A DNA stretch of 64,000 nucleotides from Streptomyces sp. NBC_01275 (GTDB taxonomy: Bacteria > Actinomycetota > Actinomycetes > Streptomycetales > Streptomycetaceae), in contig NZ_JAPEOZ010000001.1 of NCBI RefSeq assembly GCF_026340655.1, positions 3,224,001 through 3,288,000 of the forward strand, written 5' to 3'. Position numbers and translations under genes: made by a program. The notes under the pieces are model-generated. The model made no database searches, was not told the origin of the DNA, and saw nothing but the letters and a program-made list of their open reading frames with translations. This document shows, in pieces, positions 1 to 11,304 of this stretch; positions within the stretch are counted from its first letter, which is position 1; the number at the start of each line of letters is the position of its first letter.

Positions 1-1745
1 GGCGCGCACAGGGCCTGCGCGGCCCCCGCGGCCGCCAGCGCCTCCGCGAGCCGCGGGGGAACCCGGTGCCGTCGCAGCGCGGCGCTCCAGCGCGGCGCCA
101 GCGTCAGCAGGGCCCCGGTGGCCAGAACGGACAGCAGGAACCCATAGCTCCGGGCCAGCCACGGGTCGTACAGCACCAGCAGCAGGACCGCCGTCGCCAG
201 CGCGGGGATGAGCGACCTGCGGCGGCCGGTGGCGAGGGCGAGCAGTACGACGGCTCCGCAGGCCGCGGCCCGCAGCACACTCGGGTCGGGCCGGCACACG
301 ATCACGAACCCGAGCGTGAGCGCTCCGCCGAGCAGCGCGGTCGCCCGCAAGGAGATGCCGAGTCGCGGGGCCAGACCACGGCGCTCGATGTGCTGGGCCA
401 GCCCGGGCGGCCCCAGGAGCAGGGCGAGGATGATCGTGAGGTTGCTCCCGGACACCGCGAGCGTGTGAGCGAGGTCCGTCTCCTTGAAGGCCTCGTCCAG
501 CTCGGGCGGAATCCGTGCGGTGTCTCCCACGACCAGCCCCGGCAGCAGCGCCCGGGCGTCCGCCGGCAGCCCGTCGGTGGCCTCCCGCAGCCCCGCCCGC
601 AGCCGGCCCGCCGTCCGCTGCGCCGCCGAGGGCTCCTCCACGACCGACGGCGCCGCTCGGTCCCGCACCCGCAGCACGGCCGCGATCCGGTCCCCTTGCG
701 TCATCGCGGGCGCCAACCTCCCGGTCACCCGCACCCGGGTGGACGGCAGCAGCCCCAGCCACGGCGACCCGCCCGGCCCGCCCTTGGCTGCCTGTACGCC
801 GCCCATCTGCCCGTCGGCTGATTCCGCACCCGCCCCGACGTTCCCGTTCCCGTTCCCGTTCCCGTCCACGATCATCAGCACCGGTGTCCGCGTCGCCACC
901 GTCTGTCCGGCCGCTTCCTGGACGCTGCGCACCTCCCCTTCGATCAGGACGGAGTCCGGAGTCACGTGGTCCCCTCTGACCCTGGGCCGGGTGAGCCGGG
1001 GATCGGCGGTGATCTCGACCTCGGCGGTCACGGTGGCGTACTCCCGCGCCAGCACCGGCACCGGCCCTCGCCGCAGATCGGCCCCGTGCAGCCCGGCGGA
1101 GGCGGCAGCCGCGGCCACACAGAGCAGCACGCCAGCCACAGCCGGCTTCGGCCAGACACCGGGTCCGCCGGGGGCCTGCCCGCTGGAGCCACCTGAGCGC
1201 CTGCTCTCCGGCGCACCCGAGCTCCTGCCTTTGGGTCCACCCGAGCTCCCGTCCTCCGGCCCACCGGTACCTCCGCCTTCCGGCGCACCGCAGCTCCGAC
1301 CACCACCCTGCGCGCCCGACCTCCGACTGCCCTGCCCGCCCAGGTCCCGGACGTCTCGACCGCCCAGGTCCCCGACGCCTCGGCCGGCCGCAGGCCGACC
1401 ACCCCGCAGCCTGGAGTGTCGCTCGACTCCCGTGCCGCGCCGGCCCGCCCTCAGCAGCACGCCCGCCGCGAGCAGGCAGCCGAGCGCGAGGGCGCCCACC
1501 CACCCCGGCGACGCGTCCAACGTCAGCGCCGCCGTCGCCCAGGCCGCGAGCGCGGGCGGTACGAGCCGCAGATCCACCGGCCCTTCCTGCCGCGGGTGAG
1601 CATCGCCCAGCCGATTCCCGGAAGCCTCGTGCACAGCTCGGCGAGCACGGGAGCCGAGGCCGGTCCGAGGCCCTCCGGCCTCCACGGTCCGCCCGTTCCC
1701 CGTGCCGGAAGGCGCCTGTGCGGCGGCCATGTCGTCGCGCCTCAT
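1..1745 (-). CDS. comEC: ComEC/Rec2 DNA internalisation membrane protein, partial (C-terminus beyond window)
   Basis: Reading the minus strand from an ATG at 1745 gives an open frame to the left edge: 581 codons, with the C-terminal part missing. The start overlaps the comEA stop as ATGA, so the two are translationally coupled. The protein opens with an Ala-rich soluble stretch and hydrophobic helices (LAAWATAALTLDASPGW), then an OB-like region (VLIEGEVRSVQEAAGQ) carrying a short NGNGNGN run at about residue 300. The polytopic competence domain follows (RPDPSVLRAAACGAVVLLA). ComEC proteins form the inner-membrane channel that imports one DNA strand. Streptomyces are not classically transformable, so the role here is inferred from family membership. 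No recognisable alternative function. Confidence 0.9.
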   Translation of the reverse strand, partial: MRRDDMAAAQAPSGTGNGRTVEAGGPRTGLGSRARRAVHEASGNRLGDAHPRQEGPVDLRLVPPALAAWATAALTLDASPGWVGALALGCLLAAGVLLRAGRRGTGVERHSRLRGGRPAAGRGVGDLGGRDVRDLGGQGSRRSGAQGGGRSCGAPEGGGTGGPEDGSSGGPKGRSSGAPESRRSGGSSGQAPGGPGVWPKPAVAGVLLCVAAAAASAGLHGADLRRGPVPVLAREYATVTAEVEITADPRLTRPRVRGDHVTPDSVLIEGEVRSVQEAAGQTVATRTPVLMIVDGNGNGNGNVGAGAESADGQMGGVQAAKGGPGGSPWLGLLPSTRVRVTGRLAPAMTQGDRIAAVLRVRDRAAPSVVEEPSAAQRTAGRLRAGLREATDGLPADARALLPGLVVGDTARIPPELDEAFKETDLAHTLAVSGSNLTIILALLLGPPGLAQHIERRGLAPRLGISLRATALLGGALTLGFVIVCRPDPSVLRAAACGAVVLLALATGRRRSLIPALATAVLLLVLYDPWLARSYGFLLSVLATGALLTLAPRWSAALRRHRVPPRLAEALAAAGAAQALCA

Positions 1746-2815
1746 GGCCGTACGAGATTCCGCAGGTCGGCGAAGCGACGCTCGCCGATGCCGTTCACCT
1801 CGCGCAGCTCGTTCACCGACCGGAAACCGCCGTGCCGGGTGCGGTAGTCGACGATGTGCTGCGCCAACACGGGCCCGACGCCCGGCAGGGTGTCGAGCTG
1901 GTCCACGGTGGCCGTGTTGAGGGAGACGGGAGCCGCGGGCCCGGCTCCCATGCCGGCCCCGGCGGAGCCCGCTGCTCCCGCACCCGCCCCCGTACCCGCT
2001 CCTCCCGCCCCGGCAGCCGTGGCCGGTGCGGGACCGCCGACGACAACCTGCTCTCCGTCGACGAGGAACCGCGCACGGTTGAGCCCGTCGGTGTTCGTGC
2101 CCGGCCGCACCCCGCCGGCCGCGTTCAGCGCGTCGACCACGCGTGACCCGGCCGGCAGACGGTGGATCCCGGGCTTGCGCACCTTGCCGCTGACATCCAC
2201 CACGATCTCGGCCCCGGCCGTGCCTGCGGCGCCCATGGTTGCGGAGGAAGCCGCCAACGTCGCGGACGTCCCGGCAGCGGCAGAAGGCGCGGCCCCGGCG
2301 GCCGGGCTCCGCTCTCCCACCTCATACGGAGCCGCGGCTCGCACCACCTCCGGAGGCCTCACGGGCTGGGCGCGCCCTGCCCAGAAGTGCTGTAAGGCGA
2401 AGGCAGCGGCGGCGACCAGCACCGCGGTGAGCGCGAGCACGCTCCTGCGCTCCATTCCGCAGCGCGCCTGCACCCACACCGGCAACCGCTCCCGCAGAGC
2501 CATCCCGGCTCGCTCCTGCCAGGTCCCTGGAGGACGCGCCCTCACCTCAGGAGCGTCACCGACGGGCACCTCGCCCACGTCCACAGCCAAAGCCAAGTCC
2601 ACGTCCGCGGCCGCAGCTGTACCCGCATCCGCGCCCCCAGCCCGTTCGGTGAACAACACCTCCGCCCGCCGCCGGAGGTCCTCAGCCGAGGCATGACGCT
2701 GGCCGACCCGGCGTCGGCCGGGTGAGCGGCGAGGACGGACGCGGCCGTCGGAGTGTGGGCCCCGCCCGGGGCCGCTGGTCGCGTTCGGAGTGCGTGAGCG
2801 TGATCGAAGTGCCAT
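1742..2815 (-). CDS. comEA: ComEA-like DNA-binding membrane protein (SLBB + helix-hairpin-helix)
   Basis: About 357 residues from ATG 2815 (MALRSRSRTP); a GTG six codons upstream (2833) is in frame and possible. The N-terminal ~125 residues are Arg/Ala-rich and cytoplasmic, followed by one membrane helix (SVLALTAVLVAAAAFALQ), a Pro/Ala linker, an SLBB-type domain (EIVVDVSGKVRKPGIHRLPA) and a C-terminal tandem helix-hairpin-helix unit (LNTATVDQLDTLPGVGPVLA ... VNGIGERRFADLRNLV). This is the standard ComEA layout: the HhH pair binds double-stranded DNA outside the membrane and hands it to ComEC, encoded next with a 4-nt overlap. The long charged N-terminal extension is usual in Streptomyces but absent from Bacillus ComEA. 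Confidence 0.9.
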   Translation of the reverse strand: MALRSRSRTPNATSGPGRGPHSDGRVRPRRSPGRRRVGQRHASAEDLRRRAEVLFTERAGGADAGTAAAADVDLALAVDVGEVPVGDAPEVRARPPGTWQERAGMALRERLPVWVQARCGMERRSVLALTAVLVAAAAFALQHFWAGRAQPVRPPEVVRAAAPYEVGERSPAAGAAPSAAAGTSATLAASSATMGAAGTAGAEIVVDVSGKVRKPGIHRLPAGSRVVDALNAAGGVRPGTNTDGLNRARFLVDGEQVVVGGPAPATAAGAGGAGTGAGAGAAGSAGAGMGAGPAAPVSLNTATVDQLDTLPGVGPVLAQHIVDYRTRHGGFRSVNELREVNGIGERRFADLRNLVRP

Positions 2816-2942
2816 GTCTCGAGGATCGGGCACTTCGCCACATCGCGATGATCTTGGTCAATTTCCGTGGATGACGGCCCAGTTGTGGATAACTCGACCA
2901 CTCACCCGGGTGAGGAGCCAACAACCAAAGCCGACAGCCGAC

Positions 2943-2968
2943 AGCAGGCAGCAGGCAGCAGGCAGCAG
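2943..2968. repeat. 7-bp tandem repeat
   Basis: Three perfect head-to-tail copies of AGCAGGC plus a partial fourth (AGCAG) lie in the 172-bp gap between the 3' end of the DegV gene and the start of comEA. No function is evident; length variation by slippage is likely. Confidence 0.7.
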
Positions 2969-2987
2969 ACCGATGCGTGGGCATCAG

Positions 2988-3833
2988 CTACCGCGGTGAC
3001 ACCACAACCCCCAACAGCCCGGGCCCCGTGTGCGCCCCGATCACCGCACCCACCTCGCTCACATGCAGGTCGCCCAGCCCGGGCACCCGCGTCCGCAGCC
3101 GGTCCGCGAGGGCGGACGCCCGGTCGGGGGCGGCGAGGTGATGGACAGCGATGTCGACCGGCGCACTGCCCGCCCGGTCGGCCGCCAGCTCCTCAAGGCG
3201 GGCGATCGCCTTGGACGCCGTCCGCACCTTCTCCAGCAGCTCGATGCGCCCGCCGTCCAGCTGGAGCAGCGGCTTCACCGCGAGCGCGGAGCCCAGCAGG
3301 GCCTGGGCGGCGCCGATCCGGCCGCCGCGGCGCAGATAGTCGAGGGTGTCGACGTAGAAGTAGGCGGAGGTGCCGGCGGCCTGCTTCTCCGCAGCCGTGA
3401 CCGCCTCGTCCACCGTGCCGCCGGACTCCGCCGCCTCGGCGGCCGCGAGCGCGCAGAACCCGAGCGCCATCGCGACCATGCCGGTGTCCACCACCCGCAC
3501 CGGCACCGGCGCCTCCCGCGCCGCGACGACCGCCGCGTCGTACGTGCCGGACAACTCGGCGGAGAGATGGAGGGAGACGATGCCGGTGGCGCCGGCCTCG
3601 GCGACCTTGCGGTAGGTCTCGGCGAAGAGCTGGGGGCTGGGGCGCGAGGTGGTGACGGAGCGTCGCTTCTGCAAGGCCTGGGCGAGAGAGCGGGTCGAGA
3701 TCTCGGTGCCCTCTTCCAAAGCCTGGTCGCCCAGGACGACGGTCAGGGGCACCGCGGTGATGCCGTGGCGCTCCATCGTCCGCTGCGGCAGGTAGGCCGT
3801 TGAATCCGTGACGATCGCGACATGGCGGGACAT
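2988..3833 (-). CDS. DegV family fatty-acid-binding protein
   Basis: 281 residues, the usual length for the family. The N-terminus (VAIVTDSTAYLP) carries the DegV Asp-Ser-Thr loop, and the Thr/Ser-rich TTSRPSP and SLHLSAELSGTYDAA segments form the lipid-carboxylate pocket seen in characterised DegV/FakB proteins. Such proteins bind a fatty acid in a tunnel; in Firmicutes, FakB presents it to the kinase FakA. No FakA-type kinase is visible in the window, so the partner is unknown. The ATG start has no clear Shine-Dalgarno site. Gene order degV-comEA-comEC is typical of Streptomyces. Confidence 0.88.
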   Translation of the reverse strand: MSRHVAIVTDSTAYLPQRTMERHGITAVPLTVVLGDQALEEGTEISTRSLAQALQKRRSVTTSRPSPQLFAETYRKVAEAGATGIVSLHLSAELSGTYDAAVVAAREAPVPVRVVDTGMVAMALGFCALAAAEAAESGGTVDEAVTAAEKQAAGTSAYFYVDTLDYLRRGGRIGAAQALLGSALAVKPLLQLDGGRIELLEKVRTASKAIARLEELAADRAGSAPVDIAVHHLAAPDRASALADRLRTRVPGLGDLHVSEVGAVIGAHTGPGLLGVVVSPR

Positions 3834-3993
3834 GAGCTGGAGGTTACCTGCCGTAGCGCCTGGACGGCAGCCCGGCCCCTGACGGGCGGACAGCCCTTGA
3901 CCGAATCAAGTACCGCGCCATGCACCGCGTCTGGCACACGGTCCGCCTCCGCTCGCACGGTCCGTCTCTCTCGCACGGTACGTCTCTACCGCG

Positions 3994-4728
3994 TCACGTC
4001 GTGCTCTCGGGGCGGGGCTTCTTCTGCCAGGGATAGACGGGGCGTGGCGCCGGAGGGGTGATGGAGGGCCGGGTCGGTTCCGCCGCGGTGTGTGAGCCGG
4101 GCGTCTCCGGCCAGGTCTGTCCTTGCGACGCGCTGTCGGCGGCCGGCGCCTCCGGCCACGGGGGCGGGGTCTGCGCGGGCTCGGGGGCGGTCCAGTGCCG
4201 CAGGGCTCCGGCCTCGACGTCTATCTGTGTGCTGAGGGTGTCCAGGTCGTCGTCGGCGAAGCGGTGGGCGCGGTCCCGGGCCGCCCAGCGCAGCGAGTCC
4301 GCCGAGCTGGTGATGCGCTCGGTGCGCTCCCGCAGCGCGGGCAGCCGCTCGGCGAGCGTCGCGCGGTCCGGCTCGGACTCCAGGCGCTTGAGCTCCTCGT
4401 CCAGTTCGTGTCCGTGCGCGCTGAGCCGCTCGAAGAGGCCGACGGACTCCTTCAGGGACGCGTCCTCGGCCACGCCCGCGTGCAGCGCGTCCTGGGTGGC
4501 CCGCATCGAGGTGCGCAGCTTCAGCCGGAGTTGGGCGATCTCGCCGGCCGGTCCGAGCCGGCCGAAGGACTTGGCCCGCAGGGTGTGGTCCTCGACCGTG
4601 CGGCGGGCCTGGGTGATGGTGCGGTCCACGCCTCGTTTGGCGGCGCCGACCGCCTTCACCGTGGCATAGGTGCCCAGCACGACAAAGAGCACGAAGAGCA
4701 GGGCGACGACTGCGATCACTGCTTCCAC
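3994..4728 (-). CDS. Membrane-anchored coiled-coil protein of unknown function
   Basis: 244 residues from GTG 4728. This start is chosen because GGAGGAGGAG lies 3-5 nt upstream and the hydrophobic anchor begins at once (VIAVVALLFVLFVVLGTYAT, residues 3-22). The remainder is predicted soluble: a basic stretch, a long helical region rich in Arg/Glu/Leu that looks coiled-coil (about residues 40-165), and a Pro/Thr-rich tail ending YPWQKKPRPESTT. I do not recognise a domain with known function. The layout, a single N-terminal membrane helix with a cytoplasmic coiled coil, resembles small scaffold-like proteins common in Streptomyces. It lies about 195 bp downstream of leuS on the same strand. Confidence 0.8.
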   Translation of the reverse strand: MEAVIAVVALLFVLFVVLGTYATVKAVGAAKRGVDRTITQARRTVEDHTLRAKSFGRLGPAGEIAQLRLKLRTSMRATQDALHAGVAEDASLKESVGLFERLSAHGHELDEELKRLESEPDRATLAERLPALRERTERITSSADSLRWAARDRAHRFADDDLDTLSTQIDVEAGALRHWTAPEPAQTPPPWPEAPAADSASQGQTWPETPGSHTAAEPTRPSITPPAPRPVYPWQKKPRPESTT

Positions 4729-4870
4729 GAGCTCCTCCTCCGACCACCCGCGGCACACCCCGCGCCGCTCTTCAACGGTAAACGCTACGGGCAGGCGCGA
4801 AGTTCCAGAAGAACCCCGAACCTGCCCGTAGGGGACTACCCGGAGGCGCGCCCCAAAAACAGCAGCCGAC

Positions 4871-4920
4871 CGACGTCGAACGACATCGACGGACATCGAC
4901 GGACATCGAGCGACGTCGAG
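4871..4920. repeat. Five imperfect 10-bp tandem repeats
   Basis: Five consecutive decamers, CGACGTCGAA, CGACATCGAC, GGACATCGAC, GGACATCGAG and CGACGTCGAG, sit between the leuS stop and the next gene. The consensus is (C/G)GAC(A/G)TCGA(N), each copy holding a near-palindromic core, and the period equals one helical turn. They could bind a protein cooperatively or simply be slippage products. Confidence 0.65.
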
Positions 4921-4923
4921 TGA

Positions 4924-7818
<2,895 letters not shown>

Positions 7819-7878
7819 GATCCTCAAAGCTCCATCGATCGTCTCTGCCAGCGGGTGTGGGTTTCGAGAAACGAAAAA

Positions 7879-7898
7879 TCCCCTCGCACAGGAGGGGA
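7879..7898 (-). terminator. Rho-independent terminator within the leuS leader
   Basis: Read on the minus strand: 7-bp stem with CCCCTC and GAGGGG arms, 6-nt loop, then ATTTTT. It lies 60 bp before the leuS start, so it must act conditionally and not as an operon end. Confidence 0.75.
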
Positions 7899-7926
7899 CG
7901 CCGCGCCGATGCCGGCCACCGTGTTC

Positions 7927-7983
7927 TCAGGCGGTCGGGGCTGGTCGGCGCGGCCCGCTAAGCAGAAGGCGTACAGCACGCAT
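7927..7983 (-). CDS. leuS leader peptide (18 aa, Leu-Leu-Leu)
   Basis: ATG 7983 to TGA 7927 encodes MRAVRLLLSGPRRPAPTA. Codons 6-8 are CTT CTG CTT; CTT is rare in this GC-rich genome, and using it twice beside CTG favours a sensing role over chance coding. The frame ends about 29 nt before the terminator stem. Too short for ordinary gene finding; function inferred from position upstream of leuS and the hairpin that follows. Confidence 0.65.
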   Translation of the reverse strand: MRAVRLLLSGPRRPAPTA

Positions 7984-8233
7984 GGCGTTAGGGTACCGCA
8001 GGCTTTGAGCAAGCTGCGAGGCGCTTCCGTATGCCTGGTAGACAGCCCGCCCGCACCGTCTGGACTGAACCAAGGTCAATGCTTACTTCGCGTAACAGTC
8101 ACTAAGGGACACCACAACCGTCCCCATTGTCATTTGATAACAACGCAATAACTCAAACCTCGTACCCATCGGTATGGAGCCGCTTAGAGTTCGGCAGCGG
8201 GACCGCTTTCCCGAACTGCTCGGAGTTGCCCCC

Positions 8234-9541
8234 ATGAACCCTCGTCCTAGTAACAGCTCGCTCCCCAAGCCCGGCCGGTCGGCCTATGGGGTGGCGACGG
8301 CTGTCGTCCTGGTCCTCATACCCGTGGTCGTGCTGGTCGGCGGCGACCAGTTCCAGGCATTCCTCAACTTCGGTGCGGGCGTCCTGTCACTGGTCTGCCT
8401 CACCTGCTCGGTCATCTGGGGTCTCGTCGCCCAGGACCGGCTCATCCTCAACACACGTCAGCGGATCATCGCGCAGGGCATCCACCGCGTGACCGCCGTC
8501 GGCTCCATCGCGTTCCTCGTGGTGCACATCACGGTCAAGCTGGCACTGGACCACACCGTCCTGATCGCCGCGCTGATTCCTTTCAGCCTGGGCATCAAGG
8601 GCAGCGCCGGACTCATCGGCCTCGGCTCCCTGGCAGCCCTGCTCATGATCTTCGTCGGCATCACCGGCGCGCTGCGCAACCAGTTCGCCGCACCGGCCGA
8701 GGTCGCCGCCCGCTGGCGCGCCATGCACATGCTGGCCTACCCGGCACTGTGCGCGGCCCTGATCCACGGCCTGTTCGCAGGCCGCGCGGCAAAGCCGTTC
8801 TTCATGGTCTCGTACGAGCTGTGCCTGGCCGGGGTCATGGCCGCCCTCGCGCTGCGCGCCGCCCCGCGCCCGTTCAAGCGCAAGGTCGCCGACCGGATCA
8901 CCGCCTTCTTGGGCACGCCGGACCGCTCCGCCATGGACGGCCTGGAGGCGTCACGCGCGCGCGTGGGAGAGACCGGATCGTCGGCACTGCCCGGCTACGA
9001 GGGCCGCTCGGCCCGCCCGTCGCCGGCCGACTCCATGGGCTCCAGCCGGAGGACACCGCCGTCCCCGCTGTACGACACGCCCGCCACGCCGGAGCCCGCG
9101 AACGGCTTCGCCGCCGCCTACCGCGCCGTCAACACGCCGCCCCGCGGCCAGCAGCAGCCCTACGCCGCCGACCAGACCGCCCGCATGAACATGCCGTTCG
9201 ACATGCAGGCCACCGAGGCGATCCCACGCGTCGACAGCGGCGGCAGCACCTCGGGCAACTGGCCGATCCCGTCCCCGCCGCCAGTCGGCGAGGCGCCCCC
9301 GTCGGCCTACGACCCGCTCCAGGACACGGGATTCAACATCCCGGTCTACGGCAATTCGGGCGCCCCCGGATACGGCGGAGGTGACGTGCGCGACACCGGT
9401 GAGACGAACACCCAGTACGGCACGTACAACCAAGGTGACACGTACAACAGCGGTCCCGCCAATGAACCAGCGCCCGGCGCGTCCTTCGACGCAACGGGTT
9501 CGGGCGAACCTTGGAACACGCCTTCCGGAGGCTATAGGTGA
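8234..9541 (+). CDS. Di-heme b-type cytochrome-like membrane protein with disordered C-tail
   Basis: 435 residues from ATG 8234 (GGAG 9 nt upstream). Six membrane helices fill residues 17-215. Four histidines pair as in ferric-reductase/YedZ-type cytochromes: His84 and His98 (GIHRVTAV...LVVHITVK, spacing 14) and His165 and His178 (WRAMHMLAY...ALIHGLF, spacing 13), which would hold two stacked b hemes across the membrane. Residues 220-435 are Pro/Gly/Ser-rich, low complexity and probably a cytoplasmic tether. The stop overlaps the next GTG (GTGA), so it is coupled to the NuoF-like flavoprotein, suggesting electron flow between soluble flavin/Fe-S centres and membrane hemes. Physiological substrate unknown. 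Confidence 0.82.
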   Translation: MNPRPSNSSLPKPGRSAYGVATAVVLVLIPVVVLVGGDQFQAFLNFGAGVLSLVCLTCSVIWGLVAQDRLILNTRQRIIAQGIHRVTAVGSIAFLVVHITVKLALDHTVLIAALIPFSLGIKGSAGLIGLGSLAALLMIFVGITGALRNQFAAPAEVAARWRAMHMLAYPALCAALIHGLFAGRAAKPFFMVSYELCLAGVMAALALRAAPRPFKRKVADRITAFLGTPDRSAMDGLEASRARVGETGSSALPGYEGRSARPSPADSMGSSRRTPPSPLYDTPATPEPANGFAAAYRAVNTPPRGQQQPYAADQTARMNMPFDMQATEAIPRVDSGGSTSGNWPIPSPPPVGEAPPSAYDPLQDTGFNIPVYGNSGAPGYGGGDVRDTGETNTQYGTYNQGDTYNSGPANEPAPGASFDATGSGEPWNTPSGGYR

Positions 9542-11148
9542 ACGAGGCCCTGCCCGACGTCCCAGAAGTCCGCGTGGTCGGCCTTCCGGTGCTCACGTCG
9601 GGCTTCGACCTTGTCGAGAGACTCGATCTGCCCATGCACCTCAAGGTCCACGGGCCGCTTGAACCCATGGGCGGGGAAGCCCTCGCCAAGCTGTCCGAGA
9701 ACATCAACCTCAAGGGCCGCGGCGGCGCGGGCTTCCCCTTCCACAAAAAGCTGCGCTCGGTCGCCGAGGCCGCGATCAAGCGCGGCGTACGACCGGTCGT
9801 CGTCGTCAACGGCAGCGAGGACGAACCGGCCTGCCGCAAGGACACGGTGCTCATCAACCGTGCCCCGCACCTCATCCTGGACGGCGCGCTGCTGGTCGCC
9901 GAGGCGCTGGGAGCCCGCACGCTCGTGGTGGGGGTCACCCGCGAATCGACCCAGCGCTCCATGGAGGCCGCGCTCTCCGAACGCGGCCTGAGCAACGGGC
10001 GCCGCTCCGCGCTGCGCGCGAGCGTGCAGCGCAACCCGATCCGCATGGTCACCGGCGCCGCCGCGTCGCTGATCCGCTCGATCGACGGCGGCCCGGCCAT
10101 CCCGCCCGGCCGCAAGGTCAGCGCCTCCCAGAACGGCGTCGGCGGCGCCCCGACCCTGCTCTCCAACGCAGAGACCTTCGCCCAACTCGCCATCGCCGCC
10201 CGCATCGGCCCGGAGCGCTACGGCAACACCGGCCTGTACGACGAGCCGGGCACCGTCATGCTCACGGTCTCCGGCGCGGTCGCCCGCCCCATGGTGATCG
10301 AGGTCCCCACCGGCGTGCCGCTGCGCTACGTCCTGCAGCTGGCCGGCGCCCCACCGGTCCCCCAGGGCGTGCTGACCGGCGGCTACCACGGCAAGTGGAT
10401 CGACGCGGCGACGGTCAACGAGGCGATCGTCTCCCGCAATTCGCTGGACGCGGTGGGCGGGGCGCTGGGCGCCGGGGCGATCCTGCCGATCAGCATGGAG
10501 ACCTGCCCGCTGGGCGAGTCGCTGCGGGTGGCGCAGTGGCTGGCGGACGAGAGCGCGGGACAGTGCGGTCCCTGCTACCTCGGTCTGCCCGCCGCCGCAC
10601 GCGGCATGGAGGACATCATCAACGGCGGCGGCCCGGCCGCCCTGGAAGCGCTCAAGCAGGTCGCCAAGAACGTCAAGCGGCGCGGCGCGTGCTCACACCC
10701 GGACGGCTCCGCGATGTTCCTGGAGTCGACCATCAAGGCGTTCACGGACGACCTGGCCGCCCATGTCCTCGGAAACGGCTGCGGAAGGCCCGTGGAGGGC
10801 GTTCTGCCGCTCTTCGAGCCCGGGGAGGCCCCGGCGGGCATCACCAGCGGCGCACCGGCGGACGAGGGCGGTGGCAGCCGTCAGAAGATCTTCGTCGACT
10901 GGACGCTGTGCCGCGGCCACGGCCTGTGCGCGGACATCCTCCCGGAGGTCTTCCAGCTCGGCGCCGACGGCTTCCCGACGGTGGCGCAGGCGAAGGTGCC
11001 GCAGTACGCGGAGGCGAAGGCGCTGCGCGCGGTGCGCCGCTGTCCGGCGCTGGCCCTGCGCATCGAGGAGGACACGCGCGCGCAGGCCCCCGCCCGCAAC
11101 CTCCCGGTCCTCTCCCAGGGCCGCGGCCGCCGCGCTCTCGGCCGCTGA
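9538..11148 (+). CDS. NuoF-like flavoprotein fused to a C-terminal ferredoxin
   Basis: 536 residues from GTG 9538. Residues 50-250 match the FMN-binding fold of the complex I 51-kDa subunit (GRGGAGFP at 60-67; NGSEDEPACRKDT at 91-103), then an SLBB-like region and the iron-sulfur segment SAGQCGPCYLG (Cys343, Cys346) with Cys385. Two departures from NuoF: the first cluster cysteine is Ala (about residue 340), and the acidic GEET loop that contacts NADH is replaced by VTGAAAS (171-177). After residue 450 comes a ferredoxin of the Cys-x5-Cys...Cys-Pro type (Cys458, Cys464, Cys502), as in P450-associated [3Fe-4S] ferredoxins. No NuoE is nearby. Likely an electron-transfer hub working with the upstream cytochrome; donor uncertain. 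Confidence 0.85.
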   Translation: MNEALPDVPEVRVVGLPVLTSGFDLVERLDLPMHLKVHGPLEPMGGEALAKLSENINLKGRGGAGFPFHKKLRSVAEAAIKRGVRPVVVVNGSEDEPACRKDTVLINRAPHLILDGALLVAEALGARTLVVGVTRESTQRSMEAALSERGLSNGRRSALRASVQRNPIRMVTGAAASLIRSIDGGPAIPPGRKVSASQNGVGGAPTLLSNAETFAQLAIAARIGPERYGNTGLYDEPGTVMLTVSGAVARPMVIEVPTGVPLRYVLQLAGAPPVPQGVLTGGYHGKWIDAATVNEAIVSRNSLDAVGGALGAGAILPISMETCPLGESLRVAQWLADESAGQCGPCYLGLPAAARGMEDIINGGGPAALEALKQVAKNVKRRGACSHPDGSAMFLESTIKAFTDDLAAHVLGNGCGRPVEGVLPLFEPGEAPAGITSGAPADEGGGSRQKIFVDWTLCRGHGLCADILPEVFQLGADGFPTVAQAKVPQYAEAKALRAVRRCPALALRIEEDTRAQAPARNLPVLSQGRGRRALGR

Positions 11149-11186
11149 GCCGCACGACACCCGTACGGCAGCCGTACGACGACGAA

Positions 11187-11212
11187 GGGGCCGCCTGGAA
11201 ACAGGCGGCCCC
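11187..11212 (+). terminator. Hairpin after the NuoF-like gene
   Basis: Perfect 11-bp stem GGGGCCGCCTG / CAGGCGGCCCC with a GAAA loop, 38 bp past the stop. No U-run follows, which is common for Streptomyces terminators. Confidence 0.7.
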
Positions 11213-11258
11213 GCATCGCCCGCCCCAGCCCCTCCGGCTCCCCGGCCCCTCGGGAACA

Positions 11259-11299
11259 CAAAAAAGATCCCGCCGGATCGAATCCGATCCGGCGGGATC
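11259..11299 (-). terminator. Strong terminator downstream of the first tRNA-Ala
   Basis: Perfect 15-bp arms (11266-11280 and 11285-11299) around a 4-nt loop, followed on the minus strand by six or more U residues. It lies 6 bp past the tRNA 3' end and may also block readthrough from the opposite strand. Confidence 0.9.
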
Positions 11300-11304
11300 T
11301 GCTG

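Larger units (their letters stand above)
7874..7983 (-). promoter_or_regulatory. Putative leucine transcription attenuator of leuS
   Basis: The leuS leader holds an 18-codon reading frame with three adjacent leucine codons. After it comes a 10-bp perfect complementary pair (7945-7954 with 7900-7909), then a terminator hairpin (stem 7879-7885 with 7892-7898, loop 6 nt) followed by five U residues at 7878-7874. Leader peptide plus intrinsic terminator before a leucine gene is the classical attenuation layout: the ribosome senses Leu-tRNA supply. The exact antiterminator pairing is not resolved by eye; the 5' arm of the upstream stem begins just after the Leu codons, so a stalled ribosome would cover it. 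Confidence 0.65.

Noticed and set aside
7861..8012. T-box riboswitch upstream of leuS
   Set aside because: I looked for the conserved T-box (AGGGTGGNACCGCG-like) and did not find it; the Leu leader peptide and terminator explain the region better.
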